Positions 44,275 through 52,786 of a DNA stretch of 64,000 nucleotides are shown here, in pieces (position 1 is the first letter of the stretch; each line of letters opens with the position of its first letter). The translations under genes were made by a program, and so were the position numbers. This DNA comes from an uncultured Oscillospiraceae bacterium (GTDB taxonomy: Bacteria; Bacillota; Clostridia; Oscillospirales; Oscillospiraceae), in assembly GCA_934567355.1 (NCBI GenBank), contig CAKTJC010000014.1, positions 1-64,000 on the forward strand, in the 5' to 3' direction. The notes under the pieces were generated by a model. That model saw only the letters and a program-made list of their open reading frames with translations. It searched no databases and was not told where the DNA came from.

Positions 44275-45052
44275 CTCTGCGTACCCCCTTGACGATCTTG
44301 CTTTCAATAAGCGAAAGGATGCCGGAGAACACAGCGCCAATGACGCCGATGGCAATCATGCCGCAAATGATGATGTCCGGACGGTAAATTCCGCGCGCCT
44401 GTTGGATCATATAGCCAAGTCCCTTGGTGGACGCCAGCATTTCCGCGGCAACGATGCATGTCCAGGCAGCGCCCAGCGCCACACGGACGCCGGTCATCAC
44501 CATGGGCAGAGCGGTAGGAATGGCGATATTCACAAGCATCTGAGTATCCGAGGCACCAAAGGTCTGCCCTACCCACAGGTGCACCTCTTTGGTCTGCCGG
44601 ATACCGGTATAGGAATTGAGCACGCAGGGCACAAAGGCAGAGAGAAAAACGGTGACGATTTTTGGCGTGATGCCGATGCCGAAGAGAATAATCATCAAGG
44701 GAATCCAGGCAAGGCCGGGCACCGGACGCAGAAGGTCAAAGATGGGACGGACAAACAAGTCCACCTTTTTGTACCAGGCCATAAAGATGCCCAGCGGCGT
44801 ACCGATGATAACACCCATGAGCCAGCCGCCAAGTGCAATGCGCAGAGAGGAGAGGATATGCTGGGGCAGTGTTGAGCCGTCCGGCGCGGTGCTGGTGAGC
44901 TTTTTTACAAAAGTTTTCGCCACGTTTATGGGGCCGGGCAGCGTGGAGGGGCTTGTGAGCTTCAGACAATCGCAGCACAGCCACCATATTGCAATAAACA
45001 GCGCGATGGACAGCACCGAAAGCCATAGATAATTTCGCTTTTTCCTTTTCAT
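44267..45052 (-). CDS. ABC transporter permease, SsuC/TauC family
   Basis: A 261-residue permease with six membrane segments and the loop LWVGQTFGASDTQMLVNIAIP. It starts at 45052 after GAAAGGAAGG. It is separated from the binding-protein gene by a strong hairpin (45098-45139), so its synthesis should be lower than that of the binding protein. Two permeases, two ATPases and one binding protein make a single importer. Confidence 0.9.
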   Translation of the reverse strand: MKRKKRNYLWLSVLSIALFIAIWWLCCDCLKLTSPSTLPGPINVAKTFVKKLTSTAPDGSTLPQHILSSLRIALGGWLMGVIIGTPLGIFMAWYKKVDLFVRPIFDLLRPVPGLAWIPLMIILFGIGITPKIVTVFLSAFVPCVLNSYTGIRQTKEVHLWVGQTFGASDTQMLVNIAIPTALPMVMTGVRVALGAAWTCIVAAEMLASTKGLGYMIQQARGIYRPDIIICGMIAIGVIGAVFSGILSLIESKIVKGVRRDG

Positions 45053-45097
45053 GTTCCGTCCTTCCTTTCATAAAGAGAACCGCAAGCATTTATGAGA

Positions 45098-45139
45098 ATC
45101 CTCCCAGACAAGCACATAATCCGGCTTGCCTGGGAGGAT
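45098..45139 (-). terminator. Intercistronic hairpin between binding protein and permease
   Basis: ATCCTCCCAG pairs perfectly with CTGGGAGGAT, extended inward by CAAGC/GCTTG, 12 bp after the binding-protein stop. It is the third such hairpin after a binding-protein gene in this window. Confidence 0.7.
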
Positions 45140-45151
45140 GGCGTTGCCTGA

Positions 45152-46177
45152 TTAACCGGCGGAAATCGTAACACCGGCGGCGGTGGAAACGAAGCTGGGA
45201 TTGATGGATGCGGGGACATTGGGGGCGTTATCAGCCGTAATCTTCTCGGCGCTTACCAGGAAGTCCGTAATTGCAACCCAGGCGGCGCCCAGCTTATAGC
45301 CGTCTGCCTTCAGAGCGGCGGTGCCTACATAGGCACGATCCTCGATTTCGTGAGCCAGGTCAGTGTCAGAGCAGGAAATGGCGTTGTCATCATATACCTT
45401 CCGGGTAAACTCACTGCGAATTTGATCGTCCTGGAGCTCATCCATGGCTTTGAGCAGACAATTGATGAACTTCTGCACATCCTCGGGACGCTTTTCCACG
45501 ACCTCTGTGCGGGCAAAACAGCCATCGCACATATCTACGCCGGTGGCAGATTCAAAGGTGCACAGCTCTGTGTAGCCGTCTTCCATCAGGGAATAGGAGT
45601 AGGGAGGATTGGCGGCCATGGCATCGCCCTCGCCAGTGGTAAAGGCCTGATAGGCAGAAGCGAACTCCATATTCACCTGGTTGATGTCGGTGGGAGCCAG
45701 TCCAAGAGAGTCGGCATAGGATTCAGTCATATACTGGACGGCGGTGCCAAGGGGCTCCAGAACCTTCATTCCCTTCAGGGTATCAGCGGTGGGATCCTTC
45801 GCAAACGCAGAGTCGGCGCGGACGAACAGGCCCATGCCACCGGTGGTATTAACATCTGCCAGCCAGGTGCAGTTGGCATTAGCGAGAGAATAGACAGAAG
45901 CAAAGCCGGAGACGGCTACATCGATCTGCTTTGCAGCAATTGCTTCGTTGATGGGAGCACCAGTGGCGAACAGCTCAACACTGACATTGAGACCGGCTTC
46001 CTTGAAGTAACCCTTTTCCTGCGCGTAGAGAACAGGCACGCCCATGGTCAGCGCCATCGTGCCGACTCGAAGCACCTCACCCTCGGACTTTTTGCCTGCA
46101 TCGGAATTGCTGCAGGCGGACAGACTGAGAACCAGCACGAGCGCCATTACCAGGGCAATGATCTTCTTTGCTTTCAT
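45152..46177 (-). CDS. ABC transporter substrate-binding lipoprotein, NMT1/SsuA-like
   Basis: A 341-residue lipoprotein of the nitrate/sulfonate/thiamine-precursor binding class. The signal MKAKKIIALVMALVLVLSLS ends in a lipobox with SACSNSD, so Cys22 is lipidated. The mature part begins LRVGTMALTMGVPVLYAQEK and has the typical two-lobe NMT1 pattern (GYFKEAGLNV, IDVAVSGFASVY). GGAGG precedes ATG 46177. A sulfated or sulfonated compound is the likely ligand because a sulfatase closes the operon. Other anions cannot be excluded. Confidence 0.88.
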   Translation of the reverse strand: MKAKKIIALVMALVLVLSLSACSNSDAGKKSEGEVLRVGTMALTMGVPVLYAQEKGYFKEAGLNVSVELFATGAPINEAIAAKQIDVAVSGFASVYSLANANCTWLADVNTTGGMGLFVRADSAFAKDPTADTLKGMKVLEPLGTAVQYMTESYADSLGLAPTDINQVNMEFASAYQAFTTGEGDAMAANPPYSYSLMEDGYTELCTFESATGVDMCDGCFARTEVVEKRPEDVQKFINCLLKAMDELQDDQIRSEFTRKVYDDNAISCSDTDLAHEIEDRAYVGTAALKADGYKLGAAWVAITDFLVSAEKITADNAPNVPASINPSFVSTAAGVTISAG

Positions 46178-46213
46178 CTTGTGTTCCTCCGTTTTGATTT
46201 TTGTTTTTATGCA

Positions 46214-46273
46214 GTGCGTTATCGCACACGCAATTTGCAATTTGATTATGGCATGCTCTGCTGTCTGTGTCAA
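46214..46273 (-). promoter_or_regulatory. Promoter and operator of the sulfonate-type ABC operon
   Basis: Minus-strand TTGACA at 46273-46268 and CATAAT at 46250-46245, 17 bp apart. GTGCG-TTAT-CGCAC at 46214-46227, a short perfect inverted repeat, lies downstream of the start site and may be a LacI-type operator. Confidence 0.75.
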
Positions 46274-46367
46274 TAGATTTTTGTATGAAATGCACATTTT
46301 CGTCAAGCATACTAAACACGCAACATCATATTTGTACAATTTTACTTGCGAAAAAAGCGCAGCTTCC

Positions 46368-46442
46368 TTGACATCTACGTCGACACTGTGTATAATAAAA
46401 CAAAGCGTGTACGAAAACGCATTTCCATTCCCGCGTTCGTAC
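46368..46442 (+). promoter_or_regulatory. Promoter and inverted repeat ahead of the LacI gene
   Basis: Perfect TTGACA (46368-46373), 17-bp spacer and TATAAT (46391-46396). Downstream, GTACGAA at 46409-46415 and TTCGTAC at 46436-46442 are inverted copies, each flanked by CGC/GCG, in the leader of the lacI-type gene. This fits autoregulation. Confidence 0.75.
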
Positions 46443-46473
46443 GGAACAGAAAAATCGGAAGGCGGAGCGTGTT

Positions 46474-47547
46474 ATGTCCGTGACCATCAAGCGAATTGCC
46501 GAGCTGGCGGGGGTATCCACCGGCACGGTTGACCGCGCCCTGCATGATCGGGGGCGGGTCGATCCCAAGGTTGCTCAGAGAGTAAAGCAGATTGCACAGG
46601 AGCTGAATTATCAGCCCAATTCTGTTGCCAAGAGCCTTTCCATTCGCAACAGGAAGCTGAAAATTGCCGTCATCCTTCACATCCGGACCCCCAATGACTT
46701 TTTCGCGGATGTTCAGGCGGGCATCCTCCGGGCGAAGGAGGAGATCCGCGATTTTGGAATCGGCGTGGAGCTCTATCCCTGCCGGGATTTTGACCCCGAG
46801 CATCAGCTGGAGCTGATCGACCGTGCCATTGCCGATGGAGCCAGCGCCATTGCCATCGTGCCCATCAATGCACGCCCGATCCGGGAAAAGCTGAATGCAC
46901 TTCACGCACAGGGTTACCCGGTGGTTTTCCTGAGCAACATCATCGATGATGCGTCCTGCCTCAGTTTTGTTGGCTGCGATTACTATATGTCCGGCAGCCT
47001 TGCGGCCGGAATGCTGCACCTGCTGCGCCCGCAGGGGGGGCGGCTGCTGCTGTTCTCGCCCAGCTTTCAGATGCGCGGCCATGTGCTGCGTGCACAGGGG
47101 CTGGAGCAGCGGCTTCGGAGCAGCTACCCGGAGATTCAGCTCCAGGAGGTTTACGAGCTCAGCGGCGACTCCATTGCCGACTATGCCCTGACGCGTCAGG
47201 CGCTGGAAAAGTGGCCGGATACGGATTTGGTGGTGTGCCCCGGTGCATACAGCCGCGCCAATCTCCGGGCACTTGCCGAAATGGCTCCCGGTGCCGCCCG
47301 GAGCACCGTCTGCTACGACCATTCTGCGCAGGTGGATGCAATGATCCGCGCCGGCCAGATTCAGACTGCCCTGCTCCAAAGCCCCCAGGATCAGGGTTAC
47401 ATTGCCGTCAAGACACTGTTTGATTTTCTGACAACGGGAAAAAAGCCCCAACTTCAAAACAACTATGTCCGCCTGACGATTCTCGTTCAGGAAAACCTCT
47501 CCGAAGTTGACCGCATTCGCGGAGAATACGGGCAGAATTCAAATTAG
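46474..47547 (+). CDS. LacI family transcriptional regulator
   Basis: A 357-residue repressor-type protein. The N-terminal helix-turn-helix is VTIKRIAELAGVSTGTVDRAL with the hinge helix NYQPNSVAKSL, and the rest is a periplasmic-binding-protein-like domain most like the ribose/autoinducer class (IAVILHIRTPNDFFADVQAG). It is divergent from the sulfonate-type ABC and sulfatase operon and is its probable regulator. AAGGCGGAG precedes the ATG. The gene ends with TAG exactly at the edge of palindromic repeat F. Confidence 0.9.
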   Translation: MSVTIKRIAELAGVSTGTVDRALHDRGRVDPKVAQRVKQIAQELNYQPNSVAKSLSIRNRKLKIAVILHIRTPNDFFADVQAGILRAKEEIRDFGIGVELYPCRDFDPEHQLELIDRAIADGASAIAIVPINARPIREKLNALHAQGYPVVFLSNIIDDASCLSFVGCDYYMSGSLAAGMLHLLRPQGGRLLLFSPSFQMRGHVLRAQGLEQRLRSSYPEIQLQEVYELSGDSIADYALTRQALEKWPDTDLVVCPGAYSRANLRALAEMAPGAARSTVCYDHSAQVDAMIRAGQIQTALLQSPQDQGYIAVKTLFDFLTTGKKPQLQNNYVRLTILVQENLSEVDRIRGEYGQNSN

Positions 47548-47706
47548 GGGAGATTTGATGAAATCAGCAAGAACTGACAGAGGACTTTTTTGATCAATCG
47601 AGGCATCCGAAATGGCGGAATATTGAATGTATTTCCTAATTTGGATACTGATGAATGAGCAAAAAAGCTACCCTACTCAGCCGCAGGTGATTTATTCAGA
47701 GACTCC
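47548..47706 (-). repeat. Palindromic repeat, diverged copy F
   Basis: GGGAGATTTGATGAAATCAG at one end and GTGATTTATTCAGAGACTCC at the other match the family ends in inverted orientation. The loop, read on the minus strand, is GGAAATACATTCAATATTCC. The inner stem has lost much of its pairing. It starts one base after the LacI TAG stop. Confidence 0.8.
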
Positions 47707-47756
47707 TTAACATGGGGAATTTACCCCAAAAAGCTGTGTTGCTTCAGAGAAAATTG

Positions 47757-47785
47757 TTGACATTAATATAGCACTTTGGTAAAAT
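47757..47785 (+). promoter_or_regulatory. Promoter of the secreted repeat protein
   Basis: TTGACA at 47757-47762 and TAAAAT at 47780-47785 with a 17-bp spacer, 28 bases before the GTG start. Confidence 0.78.
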
Positions 47786-47812
47786 AAGAGAAAAAGAAAA
47801 GAGGGGTTCCCT

Positions 47813-48646
47813 GTGAAAAAACAAAAACGGTTCCTTTCCCTGCTGGTGGCGCTGTGCCTTATGGTGGCATTAGCTGCCGTGCATGCAAACGCTGAAACGG
47901 AATATCTTTCCGGCGACTGGGAGGAAGCAACGCTGAAAGATAACGGCCGTACGTGGGACGTCCACGCTTTTCGATTGGACGAGACACTGTATAACTGCAA
48001 GTCCTTTGATCTGGAAGTTGATATAAGCATGAATTACGGTGCGCGCTGCAAGGATTGGCAAGTCTGGGTCGGCTATCGCGGCAATTACAGCAAGGTTGGC
48101 ACCATCTACCTGGCGGACGGCGATGGTTACGCCAGCAAAACCATCCGGCTGCGCGACGCGGCCACCTTCGATGCGGTAGCCATCATTCCTACGGTTCAGG
48201 GGGGATATTCCTGGTCGTTTTATCTGTATGTTTCCAATCCTGTTACCAGCGACGCTGACCGGAACGCCAGCAATTATTCGAGCAGCTCCAGTGACTCTGA
48301 GTTTGACCTTGTGGAAGGCGATTGGGAATCGGTACGCCTGGGCAATGCCTCCACGCATGCATACGTCTTTGATACCCCACTGAAGAGATGCACCCAGCTG
48401 TCCATTGCCATGGAGGTGGAGATGAATGCAGGTACCCATTGTTACAAATGGAAAGTATGGAGCGGAAACGGCGATTCTTACAGTGAACTGGGTACCATCA
48501 GTATGCCGGACGGTGACGGCGGTGCTGAAAAGACCTTCTATTTTACCAGTCCCCGTACCTTTGAATCTATTGTTATCACACCGCTTGTCGATGGCAGTTA
48601 TTCCTACTCCTTGGGGTTTGTCGTGTACAACGCAAAATGCAAGTAA
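47813..48646 (+). CDS. Secreted protein with two tandem beta-rich repeats, unknown family
   Basis: A 277-residue exported protein I do not recognise. A Sec signal (KRFLSLLVALCLMVALAAVHA, cut near ANA at residue 27 by eye) precedes two homologous units, about residues 31-143 and 164-275. Each has a GDWE start, a Cys pair spaced about 18 apart (NCKSF...RCKDWQVW and RCTQL...HCYKWKVW), a DGDG turn, and a closing IIPTVQGGYSWSF or ITPLVDGSYSYSL strand. A Ser-rich linker (SNYSSSSSDS) joins them. The pattern suggests a jelly-roll binding domain. The start is GTG at 47813 after GAGGGG. It is a single gene with its own promoter. Confidence 0.75.
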   Translation: MKKQKRFLSLLVALCLMVALAAVHANAETEYLSGDWEEATLKDNGRTWDVHAFRLDETLYNCKSFDLEVDISMNYGARCKDWQVWVGYRGNYSKVGTIYLADGDGYASKTIRLRDAATFDAVAIIPTVQGGYSWSFYLYVSNPVTSDADRNASNYSSSSSDSEFDLVEGDWESVRLGNASTHAYVFDTPLKRCTQLSIAMEVEMNAGTHCYKWKVWSGNGDSYSELGTISMPDGDGGAEKTFYFTSPRTFESIVITPLVDGSYSYSLGFVVYNAKCK

Positions 48647-48789
48647 ACGGGAAAAATGACGGTTTCAATATTATTATGTTGAAATACAGTCAAAAACCTG
48701 TGAGAATTCGGTGAAGTGGCCTCAAAACTGGACAATACTTCGGCGTAAAAATATTCAGGCACATGGAAAGTTTTCCGCATAATTATGTA
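48647..48789. other. Spacer, probably part of a decayed insertion region
   Basis: AT-rich sequence with AACTGGACAATAC at 48725, similar to the TACTGGACA in the hairpin that follows. Nothing codes here. Confidence 0.4.
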
Positions 48790-48819
48790 CCCCCAATACT
48801 GGACAGCCAGTATTGGGGG
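48790..48819. repeat. Perfect 13-bp hairpin next to the transposase remnant
   Basis: CCCCCAATACTGG and CCAGTATTGGGGG are perfect inverted copies around ACAG. The position, just before the remains of a transposase, suggests an insertion-sequence end or a transposon-protecting terminator. Confidence 0.6.
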
Positions 48820-48830
48820 CATTGCTATGT

Positions 48831-48975
48831 GAAATACAGTTATGAGTACGAGCGGATGCGTACGGAGAGCTATATAGGCAGGGCATGTGGCCAGAGTTAA
48901 ATGAAAACGGCTTTTGCGGCATTGTTTGAAAATACGTTTATATTGAAGAATTCTACGAATCAGATTTTTTCAATG
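48831..48975 (+). pseudogene. Remnant of an IS3-type transposase OrfA
   Basis: Conceptual translation from 48831 gives KYSYEYERM. After a one-base shift near 48856 it gives ELYRQGMWPE, matching the common helix-turn-helix start of IS3-family OrfA proteins of clostridia (KYSYE..., then ELYRQG.WPE). The rest is lost and frame is not kept, so this is a short decayed fragment. Confidence 0.55.
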
Positions 48976-49185
48976 CAAGGGATGGAAGAAAATCTGGACA
49001 GCAGACGAAAAGCATGAATTGACAGAGAAAGTACCAGGGAAGCTCGGCTAAAGAAACATCAATTGATTCAGAGATCAGCGAAGAATTCCTGCATCAATAG
49101 GATAAAAAATGTCCGACTTTCAATCTTTTCTGCGTCTTATAGGGCAAAGGCCTTTTGAATACGGCAAGAAACGGAGGGAACCACC
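48976..49185. other. Spacer upstream of the sigma-factor gene
   Basis: No gene is visible. GGAAGCTCGG at 49036 and GATTCAGAG at 49065 are weak echoes of the palindromic repeat ends. The sigma-factor promoter must lie here but no standard -35/-10 pair is clear. Confidence 0.4.
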
Positions 49186-49746
49186 ATGAAGGATGAGGAA
49201 ATCGTGGCGCTGTACTTTGCACGGGATGAGCAGGCAGTGGCGCGGACGGATGAGAAATACGGCGGGTATTGCTTTACGCTGGCAAACCGGATCTTATGCA
49301 ATGAGTCCGATGCTGAGGAAACTGTCAGCGATACATATATGAAAGCCTGGCAGTCCATCCCGCCCACGAAGCCGAAGGTGCTGCGGCTTTTCCTGGCGAA
49401 GATCACCCGGAATCTGGCGTTCAGCCGCTGGCGCAGTGAGTCTGCCCAGAAGCGGGGCGGAGGCGAAGTCCCGCTGGTGCTGGAGGAGCTGGAGGAGTGC
49501 ATCGGCAGCGATGCGGATGTGAGCGCCCGGCTTGAAGCAAAGGAGCTGACCCGCACCATTGCGGCCTTTCTGGATACCCAGAGCCAGAAGGAGCAGAATG
49601 TGTTCCTGCGCCGCTACTTTTTCGTGGAGGATACCGGGGAAATTGCCCAGCGCTATCACATGACCCCGGAGGCGGTGCTGAAAAGCCTGAGCCGCACCCG
49701 GAAGAAGCTGAAGGCATATCTGATTCAGGAGGGTTACGCAGTATGA
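49186..49746 (+). CDS. ECF-type RNA polymerase sigma factor
   Basis: A 186-residue sigma-70 family protein with only regions 2 and 4. Region 2 covers about residues 10-75 (ANRILCNESDAEETVSDTYM, then AWQSIPP), and region 4 about 125-180 (LDTQSQKEQNVFLRRYFF, with the helix-turn-helix GEIAQRYHMTPEAVLKSLSR). GGAGGG-like AACGGAGGGAACC precedes the ATG. The next gene overlaps by ATGA and encodes a one-pass membrane protein, the standard sigma/anti-sigma pairing. Confidence 0.88.
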   Translation: MKDEEIVALYFARDEQAVARTDEKYGGYCFTLANRILCNESDAEETVSDTYMKAWQSIPPTKPKVLRLFLAKITRNLAFSRWRSESAQKRGGGEVPLVLEELEECIGSDADVSARLEAKELTRTIAAFLDTQSQKEQNVFLRRYFFVEDTGEIAQRYHMTPEAVLKSLSRTRKKLKAYLIQEGYAV

Positions 49747-51128
49747 AAAGGGAAGATCTGTTCCTCGCCATCGGCGGATTGAAAGTCTCCCGTCTTGCAA
49801 AAACAGAGGAGGAAGCAACAATGAAATCCGGTATGAAATTTACCCGCCGCCTGCTGATCGCGGCGATCATCACCGCCCTGCTTGTGGGCACCGCCTATGC
49901 AGCCGCCCACTTTTTCCTGTTCGATTCCCCGGGAGAAATGGTACAGGGACTGTACGGCGGCAGCAACAGCAAGGCTCCCACGGAGGTACCCAACGACCAG
50001 AAGCCCGGGAGCAGCTATTTGGTTCCCGGCTACGACAAGCGCCCGGTGGATGAGACCGTGGCGCAGGCCATGGAAGATTGGATCTCTCCCGTGGGACAGA
50101 CATTGGAAAACGGCGGCTATAAGCTGACCGTGGACGCCTATGTTTACGACAGCACCCTTAAGGCGGGCTTTGTCACCCTGGCACTGGAGCACCCGGAGCC
50201 GCTGGACGACGAGACGCTGCACCGCCAATATGACGGCGAGATCATCCCCGGTATGCTGGAATTCTCCCAGTATGGCCGCGCCTACATTTTGGACGAGAAA
50301 ACCACGGACACCACCCTGGCTCTGACCTATTATTTCCACTGCGACATGCGCAGCAGCTCCGTCTTTGCCATCACCCTGGACGATCACAATGTCTACCAGA
50401 GCAATCTGGAGGACGCCGAGCGCTTCGCCCAGGAGCGGCGGGACTACATCGCAAAGCGCCGGGAGGAACTGCGGCAGGAGCTGACGACGGAGGAAGCCGC
50501 CGCCCGGCTCCAGGAGGAGTCCGGCTTCTCCGGCTACACCGGCGAATATGACGACTACTATTACCTGGCCGCCAACGAATTCGACTGGAGCCACGCCGAG
50601 GAGCAGAACACGGAGGTCGACCCACGGGAGGAGGTCGAAGCCCGCCTGCGCCAGGAGCTGACGCCGGAGGAGGCCGAGGCAAAGCTGCGGGCGCTGTGGG
50701 GCGACGGCCCGGTGGATGCTACCTTCGAGGGCAGACCGGAGGTGATTTGGGAGGCAGCCTATTTCTTCCTGACCAATGCAGAGATCGACGTCACGCCCCA
50801 GCCCAACAAGCTGATCCTCACCTTCCCCGAAGACAGCGTCCTGCCCTACAAGACCTTTGGCGGCGGAGATGTGCTGGTAAATACCCTGTGCGTCCGCTCC
50901 AACGATGAGAAATACACCTCCGGCGGCAGCGTGGACATCACCCTGAACATGCGCGACGGCTCCGACTTCGTGGTGACCAGCGACAGCGTGGACAATACCC
51001 TCTTCTGCAAGCGCCTGTGGGACGACACCGCCCTCGCCATGCTCAACAGCGCCGTCAACGTGGATGAAATAATTTCCGTTACCCTTTCCCGCGGCGACTG
51101 GTCGGTGACCCTCCAGCCGGATCCGTAA
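49743..51128 (+). CDS. Single-pass membrane protein, probable anti-sigma factor
   Basis: A 461-residue protein of unknown family. A short cytoplasmic N-terminus (about 33 residues, REDLFLAIGGLKVSRLAKTE) leads to one membrane helix (LLIAAIITALLVGTAYAAAHF) and a large extracytoplasmic part. That part has two related helical segments, RREELRQELTTEEAAARLQE and EEVEARLRQELTPEEAEAKL, around a Tyr/Asp-rich stretch. GGAGGG precedes ATG 49743; a second strong site (GAGGAGG) precedes an in-frame ATG at 49821, which would give a form lacking the sigma-binding tail. The role is inferred from the overlap with the sigma gene. Confidence 0.7.
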   Translation: MKREDLFLAIGGLKVSRLAKTEEEATMKSGMKFTRRLLIAAIITALLVGTAYAAAHFFLFDSPGEMVQGLYGGSNSKAPTEVPNDQKPGSSYLVPGYDKRPVDETVAQAMEDWISPVGQTLENGGYKLTVDAYVYDSTLKAGFVTLALEHPEPLDDETLHRQYDGEIIPGMLEFSQYGRAYILDEKTTDTTLALTYYFHCDMRSSSVFAITLDDHNVYQSNLEDAERFAQERRDYIAKRREELRQELTTEEAAARLQEESGFSGYTGEYDDYYYLAANEFDWSHAEEQNTEVDPREEVEARLRQELTPEEAEAKLRALWGDGPVDATFEGRPEVIWEAAYFFLTNAEIDVTPQPNKLILTFPEDSVLPYKTFGGGDVLVNTLCVRSNDEKYTSGGSVDITLNMRDGSDFVVTSDSVDNTLFCKRLWDDTALAMLNSAVNVDEIISVTLSRGDWSVTLQPDP

Positions 51129-51132
51129 AACA

Positions 51133-51268
51133 GGGGACTGTTGCAAAATAGAAATTTGTAAAAATTTTTCTAAAAGTTAGAAATAGCGGTAGAAACCACG
51201 AAACAATCGTGATTCCTACCGCTGAATTATTAGAGCGGTTCTTTAAAAATCTATTTTGCAACAGCCCC
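51133..51268. mobile_element. 136-bp MITE-like element
   Basis: Terminal inverted repeats GGGGACTGTTGCAAAATAGA and TCTATTTTGCAACAGCCCC flank an AT-rich centre that holds its own hairpin GCGGTAG/CTACCGC with an inner CACGA/TCGTG stem. No coding capacity. The ends resemble the GG..CTGTTGCAAA termini seen in several insertion-sequence families. It lies between convergent genes and could also end transcription on both strands. Confidence 0.75.
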
Positions 51269-51340
51269 TTCTCGTTTTTTTGCACAAAAACTGCGGGCGA
51301 CGAATAGTCGCCCGCATGATTTGAGTGAAGCAAACTGTGT

Positions 51341-52786
51341 TTACCACGCCAGCATGCGCTGGAACAGCTCCATATATCTCCCGGCGGGGACGTCCCAGCT
51401 GAAATCCTGGGACATGTCGGTGCGCTGGAGGGCGTGGAATTTTTCGGGCTGGTAATTGTACAGGTTCAGCGCCCGGACGGTGGCGGCGAAGAAATCGTCG
51501 GCGTTGTAGCTCTGGAAGGTGAAGCCCAGACCGCCCTCGCCGTTTTCGTCACAGGGAGGCACGGTATCCTTCAGGCCGCCGGTGGCATGCACCACGGGCA
51601 CGGTGCCATAGCGCATGGCATTCATCTGGCTCAGGCCGCAGGGCTCGCTCTTGGAGGGCATCAGGTAAATATCGCCGCCGGCGTACAGCCGGGAGGCAAG
51701 ACCCAGGTCAAATCTGATCTGCGCGGAAACCTGCTCCGGGAATTGACCCTGCAAGTCGCGGAAGAAGGACTCGTACTGCGGCTCGCCGGTGCCCACGATG
51801 ATCATCTGGGCATCCTGCTCCCACATCAGCCGTCTTGCAATATAGCACAGCAGATCCAGCCCCTTGTGCCCTGCCAGCCGGGTGACCATCACCATCAGTG
51901 GCACGTCCGGCTTTACCGGCAGGCCGACCTCCTTCTGCAGCGCGGCCTTCACGGCGGCCTTGCCCTCCACGAAGGTATCGGCGTTATAATGCGCGGGCAG
52001 CGCCGGGTCGGTCTCGGGGTTGAAGGTATTTACATCGATGCCGTTGGTGATGCCGGTCAGCTTCCAGGATGCACCGGAGATGATGTTATCCAGCCCGTGG
52101 GCATAGTAGGGATACATCAGCTCCCGGGCATAGGTCTCGGATACGGTGGTGAGCATGTCGCAGCACTCGATGCCGCCCTTCATCACATTGACGCTGTGGT
52201 TCATATCCAGCGCGCCGCGCCAGTCCCAGGGCAGACCCAGCACATCGTCGAAGAAATTGGCGTTTGCCCAGCCCTGGTATTCGATGTTGTGGATGGTATA
52301 CATGATCCGTGTGCCGGGGAACCGGGCGCGGTACACCGCCTTGAGGTAGACGGGGATCAGGCCGGTCTGCCAGTCGTTGCACTGGATAATGTCGGGGATG
52401 AAGTCCAGCGCCACCATGGCGTCCAGACAGCCGCGGGAGAAGAAGGCGAAGCGCTCGCCGTCGTCCATGTCGCCGTAGATTGCCCCGGTGCGTGCGCCGA
52501 AGTAATATTCGCTGTCCAGGAAATACACCTGCACGCCGTCGCCGCGTCCCAGCAGCTTCATCACGCCGCAGTATTGCTGCCGCCAGCCCAGCTGCACCCG
52601 GAATTCGGCAACCTTTTCCGTCACATAGGCGGAGTTATTCTTGATCTTGTGATAGTAAGGCAGGAAGAGCGCCACCTCGTTGCCCGCAATGCGGGACAGC
52701 GCGGCGGGCAGCGCCTCCATCACGTCGCCCAGACCGCCAGACTTGGCATAGGGCGCGCCTTCGGAGGCGCAGATGGCGATTTTCAT
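51341..52786 (-). CDS. glgA: Glycogen synthase (ADP-glucose type)
   Basis: A 481-residue GT5 enzyme that extends alpha-1,4-glucan from ADP-glucose. The N-terminal KSGGLGDV at residues 15-22 is the ADP-glucose binding motif, and the C-terminal GT-B half has SKSEPCGLSQMNAMRYG with the catalytic Glu and TGGLKDTV. It starts with an ATGA overlap on glgD and is the last gene of the glgC-glgD-glgA operon. A branching enzyme or phosphorylase gene is not in this window. Confidence 0.95.
   Translation of the reverse strand: MKIAICASEGAPYAKSGGLGDVMEALPAALSRIAGNEVALFLPYYHKIKNNSAYVTEKVAEFRVQLGWRQQYCGVMKLLGRGDGVQVYFLDSEYYFGARTGAIYGDMDDGERFAFFSRGCLDAMVALDFIPDIIQCNDWQTGLIPVYLKAVYRARFPGTRIMYTIHNIEYQGWANANFFDDVLGLPWDWRGALDMNHSVNVMKGGIECCDMLTTVSETYARELMYPYYAHGLDNIISGASWKLTGITNGIDVNTFNPETDPALPAHYNADTFVEGKAAVKAALQKEVGLPVKPDVPLMVMVTRLAGHKGLDLLCYIARRLMWEQDAQMIIVGTGEPQYESFFRDLQGQFPEQVSAQIRFDLGLASRLYAGGDIYLMPSKSEPCGLSQMNAMRYGTVPVVHATGGLKDTVPPCDENGEGGLGFTFQSYNADDFFAATVRALNLYNYQPEKFHALQRTDMSQDFSWDVPAGRYMELFQRMLAW

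Noticed and set aside
48831..48975. An active IS3 element
   Set aside because: Only about 20 codons of OrfA-like sequence remain, in two frames, with no OrfB.
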